A program made the position numbers and the translations under genes. Below are positions 22,378-26,724 of a stretch of DNA of 26,724 nucleotides, piece after piece (the first letter of the stretch is position 1; each line of letters opens with the position of its first letter). The stretch is from a virus. Below the pieces are notes generated by a model. The model was not told where the DNA came from. It ran no database searches and saw nothing but the letters and a program-made list of their open reading frames with translations. The DNA lies in the IMG/VR virus record IMGVR_UViG_3300030060_002953, positions 1 through 26,724 of that record; one strand, given 5' to 3'.

Positions 22378-23478
22378 CTATGCTACGTCACTATAAGTTA
22401 TATTAACACCTGTGTCAACATCTTGATATGCTTGAATTCCAAACCCTGTAGAAACACCAAACCCTGCTACAGAGGCCGTTGTAGACACTCCTGTTAATCC
22501 CATTACATCTGCAGGCGCTAATACTCCTACAGATGATGTCGTAGCTACACCATCAAAACCTACGGTGATTTGATCTAAAGATATTGATCCTACAGATAAA
22601 GTAGCACTGACACCAGTCACAGGTACAAATTCTACAATACCTGCTATTAAGAAACCTACACTTGAAGTTGCCTCTTGACCTGTTGGAACAACTATAGAAG
22701 TTAAATCAAATGTCGTAGAACCAACTGATCCAGTTGCTTCTTGACCAGACAATCCAACTAACATTTGATCTAATTCTATTGAACCAACCGAACTAGTTGC
22801 AGCCACACCAACAACTTGTTCTGGAATATCAAATTGTGGAGGAACTGCTGAAGTTATTTGTACACCTGTTAATCCTACTACATCTGCAGGGTTAATAGTA
22901 AACATACCCCAACCATTGTCACCATAAGATGCATTACTCCAACCATTAGGACCTAAGTCAGTTGTAATTTCTTGACCACTTAATTCTACGGTTAAACCAT
23001 TGAAACCCCAAGATTCAAAATTCCAAGTGTCACCACCCCAACCTGATTCTGGAAACGCAGTAATTTCACCAACAGAAGTAGTTATAGCTTGACCAGTAGG
23101 AATTATAATAGAACCATTGAAACCCCAAGATTCAAAGTTCCAAGTATCACTACCCCAACCTGATTCTGGAAACGCAACAGCATTCCCTAAAGAAACCGTT
23201 GCTGAAAGTCCACTTACAGGAATGACAGGACTAAAACTATCTCCCCATGGTTCTAATGACCAACCATCTCTACCCCAACCTTGCTCTGGAAAAACTGTTA
23301 AATCACCTAATGTAGATGTAATCGCTTGACCTGTAGCAATTACAACTTCATCATTTATTTTGCCCCAAGAACCACCTAAATTCCACGTGTCACCGCCCCA
23401 ACCACTTGTTATAGCTTCAGTTGTTCCCCAACGACCGGTGCTCCAGGTTGTGCCTGATTGGTTCCAAGTATTGGCCAT
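22378..23478 (-). CDS. Repeat-rich fibre / collar-type protein with Trp/Gly and TGQ-SSVG repeats (366 aa)
   Basis: No enzymatic motif; the protein is built of repeats. In the N-terminal half, compound units of about 39 residues join a Trp/Gly segment (for example GWGSDTWNFESWGFNG at 107-122 and GWGGDTWNFESWGFNG at 146-161) to a TGQAITTSVG-type segment. In the C-terminal half (from about 204) the Trp/Gly part is missing and units of 19-22 residues follow one another: VGVAATSSVGS, SGQEATGSVGS, TGQEATSSVGF, TGVSATLSVGS, DGVATTSSVGV, TGVSTTASVAG. About 11 TGQ-like cores are countable, starting near 49, 89, 128, 167, 204, 223, 244, 266, 288, 309 and 329. The arrangement suggests a repetitive beta shaft. 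A strong Shine-Dalgarno precedes it. Confidence 0.72.
   Translation of the reverse strand: MANTWNQSGTTWSTGRWGTTEAITSGWGGDTWNLGGSWGKINDEVVIATGQAITSTLGDLTVFPEQGWGRDGWSLEPWGDSFSPVIPVSGLSATVSLGNAVAFPESGWGSDTWNFESWGFNGSIIIPTGQAITTSVGEITAFPESGWGGDTWNFESWGFNGLTVELSGQEITTDLGPNGWSNASYGDNGWGMFTINPADVVGLTGVQITSAVPPQFDIPEQVVGVAATSSVGSIELDQMLVGLSGQEATGSVGSTTFDLTSIVVPTGQEATSSVGFLIAGIVEFVPVTGVSATLSVGSISLDQITVGFDGVATTSSVGVLAPADVMGLTGVSTTASVAGFGVSTGFGIQAYQDVDTGVNITYSDVA
22996..23059. repeat. 64-bp direct repeat, copy 1 (within repeat-rich fibre gene)
   Basis: Matches 23113-23176 at 61 of 64 positions by eye, at a distance of 117 bases (39 codons). It encodes the GWGGDTWNFESWGFNG unit. The high DNA identity points to recent in-frame duplication or gene conversion. 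Confidence 0.85.
23113..23176. repeat. 64-bp direct repeat, copy 2 (within repeat-rich fibre gene)
   Basis: Second copy of the repeat at 22996-23059, with three base differences. It encodes the GWGSDTWNFESWGFNG unit. The 117-base period equals the 39-residue protein repeat, so slippage or recombination here would add or remove whole units in frame. Confidence 0.85.
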
Positions 23479-23486
23479 AAGGATGA

Positions 23487-23493
23487 CCTCCTT
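23487..23493 (-). promoter_or_regulatory. Strong Shine-Dalgarno overlapping a stop codon
   Basis: AAGGAGG, eight bases before the ATG at 23478. It shares bases with the TAA stop (23494-23492) of the preceding gene, so terminating ribosomes are placed to restart on the repeat-rich fibre gene. Confidence 0.65.
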
Positions 23494-23932
23494 ATGCTAA
23501 TCTAATGATGGCGTTTGTTGCGTCCGCTGCTGGAAATTGAATTGTAAAAGTTCCACTAGATACGGTTTTGTCTCCACCAAATGCAATTACTGCACATGCA
23601 GGATTACCTGATGCAGAACTATTATATATTAACGCACCATTTGCTGTGAAAGATGCACTTGTATAACTTACATCGTTAAAATCACAAACTGCAGTTGTGC
23701 TTGATGCAACTGGAGTTACACTCGTAAGAGTTGCTCCACCTGATGTGTATGCTGCTCCAGATGAATTTGTAATTTCTTCTGAAGTTGAAAAAGCTGTTGT
23801 ACTAGCTCCTAATGTAGCTGAACTTGTGTACAAAGCTATTTTAAAAGTGTTACCGGTTGTTGCTGTAAAATTGTGAACTCCTTTTAAAAGCTCAACTTTA
23901 AAACTTGTGCAAACTGCTGATGTTATAGCCAT
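23492..23932 (-). CDS. Small virion structural protein of marine-phage type (146 aa)
   Basis: Begins MAITSAVCTSFKVELLKGVH, with NTFKIALYTSSATLGAST at 28-45 and ASFTANGALIYNSSASGN and CAVIAFGGDKTVSSGTFTIQ in the second half. This is a widespread small beta-rich protein of marine podoviruses and myoviruses, usually near fibre or neck genes. The Ala/Ser/Thr-rich, strand-turn pattern suggests a beta-sandwich, such as a decoration or neck-fibre protein. Its exact place in the virion is unknown. A good Shine-Dalgarno (AGGAGA) precedes the ATG, and it ends inside the ribosome site of the next gene. Confidence 0.7.
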   Translation of the reverse strand: MAITSAVCTSFKVELLKGVHNFTATTGNTFKIALYTSSATLGASTTAFSTSEEITNSSGAAYTSGGATLTSVTPVASSTTAVCDFNDVSYTSASFTANGALIYNSSASGNPACAVIAFGGDKTVSSGTFTIQFPAADATNAIIRLA

Positions 23933-23943
23933 AATTTAATCTC

Positions 23944-24651
23944 CTACGGGTTTGCTGAGTTTATTGGTATTCTAACTGCTCCGTCTGTGTAGTCGTCTCT
24001 TCGTCTTCTACCAACTTGCTCGTTAGCAAACTTCTGTACCTCTTGTTTATATTTATTTTCATATAATGTCAACATATCTATTGGACCTTTTAAAAATCCA
24101 TAAGTTTCAGATAGACAGCAATATAATAGCCCATTTGGAAAATTAAGACTAATATAATTAGTCTGATTGCTAGATTCTAAAGTGGCTGGCATTATATTAA
24201 AATGAACTCTAAAATTATATGCTTGATCTGGAGTCGGAGCAAAAATTATACGTCCAGATGTGGTATCAGAATCACCTGTTCCTCCACCATACATGGCATA
24301 ATATTTAGGTTTACCCCTTTTTGCAGTCTCTGTTGAGGGCACATATTGTTGTAAATATGTATAATCTTTTTTTTCTAAATAATCATTGTCTCCAGTTAAA
24401 GCAGTTGTTGAATCATAAACTTGTATACTTCTTACAAATAAAGCTCCTGCTGGAGCATTAACTTGATTTTGTCCTACAACCATTGAACCTGTTTGTTGTT
24501 TTCTATCTGCATCAATTGGAATATCTCGCATTATTCTATATTGTGCATTTAAAATAATGTTTTCTAAAATATCTGTAGTTAAAACATTAGAATCTGTTTC
24601 AGTGTAATTTCTTATTTGTGTAACTAACGTTGAATAACTTATACCAGCCAT
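23944..24651 (-). CDS. Head-tail adaptor protein (SU10 adaptor-like, 235 aa)
   Basis: Begins MAGISYSTLVTQIRNYTETD, followed by a helix containing ILENIILNAQYRIMRDIP (29-46), the typical start of podovirus adaptor proteins that ring the portal base. A beta region follows (VNAPAGALFVRSIQVYD; DYLEKKDYTYLQQYVPS), then SGRIIFAPTPDQAYNFRVHF, and a final helix with YENKYKQEVQKFANEQVGRR. I assign it to the adaptor group by this overall pattern, not by a specific motif. It starts in a TAATG overlap with the 67-aa gene. The P22 gp4-like gene lies two genes upstream, so two connector-type proteins are close together. Confidence 0.72.
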   Translation of the reverse strand: MAGISYSTLVTQIRNYTETDSNVLTTDILENIILNAQYRIMRDIPIDADRKQQTGSMVVGQNQVNAPAGALFVRSIQVYDSTTALTGDNDYLEKKDYTYLQQYVPSTETAKRGKPKYYAMYGGGTGDSDTTSGRIIFAPTPDQAYNFRVHFNIMPATLESSNQTNYISLNFPNGLLYCCLSETYGFLKGPIDMLTLYENKYKQEVQKFANEQVGRRRRDDYTDGAVRIPINSANP

Positions 24652-24854
24652 TATGCTACTCCTGCTAGTTCTTTACACACAGGACAACTTTTTTTATATC
24701 TGCTATGCGTTCCACATTTCCATTTTGGTTCTTCATGCACAGGTATCTCTGGTTCTGGAATTTTAGTATAAAATTCTATGTGCTCGTCCTCTGGACATTC
24801 ACATTGTTTGATTCCAAATAAACCACAAATAAAATTTTTAATATGTTGTATCAT
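24651..24854 (-). CDS. Small Cys-rich (zinc-ribbon-like) phage protein (67 aa)
   Basis: The N-terminus MIQHIKNFICGLFGIKQCEC is amphipathic or hydrophobic, then an acidic Pro/Glu-rich linker (EPEIPVHEEP) leads to KWKCGTHSRYKKSCPVCKE. Five of its six Cys and nearby His residues can be grouped as CEC near 18-20 and C(x)n-CPVC near 47-60, enough for one small zinc site. It sits between two connector-type genes with an ATGA overlap on one side and TAATG on the other. Function unknown; similar small proteins appear at this position in related marine phages to my recollection. Confidence 0.7.
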   Translation of the reverse strand: MIQHIKNFICGLFGIKQCECPEDEHIEFYTKIPEPEIPVHEEPKWKCGTHSRYKKSCPVCKELAGVA

Positions 24855-25345
24855 GCTGTTACCGTTACTGGCCCTGCTGACGCAAAACCGCCTCCTCCTG
24901 TTTCAGTTATACTAGATGTTGTACCTGTTGCAAAGGTATAATTATCCGCATCTACTTTAGTAATTACATATCCAGCTGCATCATTTATTGTTGCAGCAGC
25001 GACTCCACCAACAACCTCTGCATCTCTAAATCTAACTCTATCACTTGTAGATCTACCATGATCTGGTTCGTTTACAGATATGGTTGCAGATCCGTTTGTT
25101 GTTGTAAAAGGATTTAATGGTAATATATTTGGAACGGCAGTTTCTATTCTATCAGGTCTTACGTTTCTTAAAGATATAGAGTCACCATTCATAGGTTTTG
25201 GTTCTAATTGTGGTTGTTTTGGTTCAAACTCTGATACATGTACGAATGATCCATTCCACTCTCTAACCATTTCTTTGTAAGGAAACTCCATACCAGATCT
25301 ATCTGATATTGCTTTTGCGTATTTACCTGTTGCGTACTTAGCCAT
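24851..25345 (-). CDS. Conserved virion-associated protein (164 aa)
   Basis: The first 60 residues are the conserved part: MAKYATGKYAKAISDRSGME, then FPYKEMVREWNGSFVHVSEF and EPKQPQLEPKP. The remainder (about 80-164) is a Gly/Thr/Ala-rich beta domain (NGSATISVNEPDHGRSTSD; DADNYTFATGT) that looks like an immunoglobulin-like or decoration-type addition. No enzyme motif. It is tightly coupled to the P22 gp4-like gene upstream (TAATG). A structural or neck role is inferred from context. Confidence 0.68.
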   Translation of the reverse strand: MAKYATGKYAKAISDRSGMEFPYKEMVREWNGSFVHVSEFEPKQPQLEPKPMNGDSISLRNVRPDRIETAVPNILPLNPFTTTNGSATISVNEPDHGRSTSDRVRFRDAEVVGGVAAATINDAAGYVITKVDADNYTFATGTTSSITETGGGGFASAGPVTVTA

Positions 25346-26097
25346 TATGTTCCTGGGTAATAAGCTTTAGGTGTAATGTGTGTACTAGAAGCCGACCCAT
25401 CCTCCGCTAGTGCTCTAGCAAATTCATCTTCATAAGCTAGTTTTGTAGGTTGAATTAATTGTGGTTGATATTTTTGTGCTAAATAATATGCAAGTCCTGA
25501 TACCATACAAGGTACAAATCTAAATGGTACATCAGTTGCATTCGTATAATCACCTATATCTTGTATTCTTTTTATAAAATAAAAATGCATATCTTTAGAT
25601 GCATTTGTAGAATCTGGTGTAGGATAAATATGTATTCTTACTTTATCAATAAATCTTTCTACCCAATATTGATTAGGTGTTCCTTTAGATAATTTGTTTG
25701 AAAAACCAGCGTAAGTTGATCTATCAACTTTAGTCATAGGACTATCTGATTGAGTTGTTTGTGTTCTATTAGATCTTAATTGTGCTTCAAGGACATCGGA
25801 CATTCCAAACACACTAGCTGGATCTGTAGTTGTAGCTGAAGTTCCATCATCACTAGATCTAAAAAAATCATAGTCTGATTGTCCTTCAATTAAATCTAAA
25901 TTAGTTTCTCCTACTTCCCAATAGTGAATGCCTCTATTACCCCACTCTTGAAATAAAATATTAAGAGATCTTCTTGCAGATTTAAGTTGATAGCCTGCTA
26001 CAGCATTTAATCCTATACGTTCGAAAGCATCTTCTATTATTTCCTCAATAGAAAAATTTTTATCAAATGTTGTTGTGCCCGAGGTAGTATTTGCCAT
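25345..26097 (-). CDS. P22 gp4-like tail accessory factor / head completion protein (250 aa)
   Basis: The N-terminal region matches the P22 tail accessory factor (gp4) pattern: FSIEEIIEDAFERIGLNA at 15-32, then LKSARRSLNILFQEWGNRGI near 38-57 and YWEVGETNLDLIEGQSDYDF. The protein binds below the portal and starts tail assembly in P22-like phages. The C-terminal half has the expected VERFIDKVRIHIYPTPD, MHFYFIKRIQDIGDY, VPCMVSGLAYYLAQKY and a final helix. P22 gp4 also has cell-wall-degrading activity, but I cannot see such a site here. First of a run of coupled connector genes. Confidence 0.83.
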   Translation of the reverse strand: MANTTSGTTTFDKNFSIEEIIEDAFERIGLNAVAGYQLKSARRSLNILFQEWGNRGIHYWEVGETNLDLIEGQSDYDFFRSSDDGTSATTTDPASVFGMSDVLEAQLRSNRTQTTQSDSPMTKVDRSTYAGFSNKLSKGTPNQYWVERFIDKVRIHIYPTPDSTNASKDMHFYFIKRIQDIGDYTNATDVPFRFVPCMVSGLAYYLAQKYQPQLIQPTKLAYEDEFARALAEDGSASSTHITPKAYYPGT

Positions 26098-26105
26098 TTA
26101 ACCTC

Positions 26106-26723
26106 CTATGCGTCTAGGTATACCGTCAACCCTGTTATATCACCTTGGTCCATTGGAAGATAAGCACCATCAGAAAATAAAACTCCATCATCAGGAATAT
26201 AAGGATCTAAGTCTCCTGCGTCTGCAGGTATAGTCATTATAGTAGATCCTGTAGCTGAAGTAGTTTTAAATAAAAAGTTATCTGCAGAAGATATTACTCC
26301 ATGCATTCCTTTTATTCTAGTTCTGCCTGCAAATAAAACAGCATGCATACCAACTGAAGTTACTCCCGCAGAAATATCTGTAGTAGCCGCTCCATTTCCA
26401 GTTATTTGTGTAACCGTGTTATAGAATTTAGTTGAAGTTACCGTAGCCCCACCAGCTGGTCCTGTGATATCTTCAGTTATAGTGTTACCATCGTGGTCAG
26501 TTCCAGTCACCGTGTATGTTACGTCTGAATTATCATCACCTGAACCAGATGTTAAAGTAATTTTTTGAACGGTACACGAACCATCATCGGCTTGAGCAAA
26601 AGTTGCAGCCGCTGCTTCTAAAGTTAAATTTGCTCCATCTGCAGGATCTTGTTCAGCTGCTATAACAGCTGCTCCTGTTGCTGTTCCTCCAGTTGCAAAC
26701 CTTGCTTTTACGTCTGTTGCCAT
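26106..26723 (-). CDS. Virion structural protein, Ala/Thr/Gly-rich beta type (205 aa)
   Basis: Complete frame from ATG at 26723, one base from the window edge. Its N-terminus MATDVKARFATGGTATGAAV is followed by repeated Thr/Gly/Asp turns (SGSGDDNSDVTYTVTGTDH) and a C-terminal domain containing HAVLFAGRTRIKGMHGV, FKTTSATGSTIMTIP and LPMDQGDITGLTVYLDA. Composition and position just upstream of the connector genes suggest a head decoration or neck protein, but I do not recognise a named family. A start further upstream, beyond the edge, cannot be excluded. Confidence 0.65.
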   Translation of the reverse strand: MATDVKARFATGGTATGAAVIAAEQDPADGANLTLEAAAATFAQADDGSCTVQKITLTSGSGDDNSDVTYTVTGTDHDGNTITEDITGPAGGATVTSTKFYNTVTQITGNGAATTDISAGVTSVGMHAVLFAGRTRIKGMHGVISSADNFLFKTTSATGSTIMTIPADAGDLDPYIPDDGVLFSDGAYLPMDQGDITGLTVYLDA

Positions 26724-26724
26724 G

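Noticed and set aside
1-26724. tRNA genes, CRISPR arrays, insertion sequences or an integrase/attachment site
   Set aside because: No cloverleaf with conserved TTC-type loop, no regularly spaced short repeats, no transposase or integrase frame, and no tRNA-like end repeat were seen. The only sizeable direct repeat found is inside the fibre gene.

Overview
The window is part of an AT-rich, tightly packed tailed-phage genome. The protein set looks like the short-tailed (podovirus-like) phages known mostly from marine metagenomes and from SAR11/Pelagibacter isolates: P22 gp4-like and gp10-like tail proteins, a SU10-like adaptor, very large internal or ejection-type proteins, glycine-rich and repeat-rich fibre proteins, and many 2OG-Fe(II) oxygenases. 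The host assignment is inferred from gene style and base composition. The window holds no host gene, tRNA or integrase. Capsid, portal and terminase genes are absent and would be expected beyond the right edge, upstream of the late operon.

Layout: nearly everything is read leftward on the minus strand. From the right, 26723-23492 holds a virion protein, a P22 gp4-like tail accessory factor, two small conserved proteins, an adaptor and a small structural protein. 23478-19703 holds four fibre or fibre-associated genes: a Trp/Gly repeat protein, a beta-rich fibre, a Gly-rich protein and a Trp-rich protein. 19674-14261 is the most striking part: ten consecutive overlapping genes that all look like 2OG-Fe(II) oxygenases (one without the first iron-binding His). 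After a roughly 110-nt non-coding gap, 14151-3204 returns to virion genes: a gp10-like stabilisation/nozzle protein, two very small proteins, a 113-aa protein and four large internal or ejection-type proteins of 552, 365, 357 and 1403 aa. 3204-2555 is a lysis pair of a 58-aa holin-like protein and an M15 peptidase endolysin.

At the left, a two-gene plus-strand island (SNF2-type helicase plus an eleventh 2OG oxygenase) runs tail-to-tail against the lysis genes. It starts from a compact divergent promoter or operator (584-618) that it shares with two small minus-strand genes leaving the window at base 1.

The late genes are linked by start/stop overlaps (TAATG or ATGA) or by a Shine-Dalgarno merged with the previous stop, suggesting one translationally coupled transcript. 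The most unusual system is the oxygenase array beside the fibre genes. My working hypothesis, not shown by sequence, is that the enzymes hydroxylate virion fibre or ejection proteins, or host targets, during late infection.
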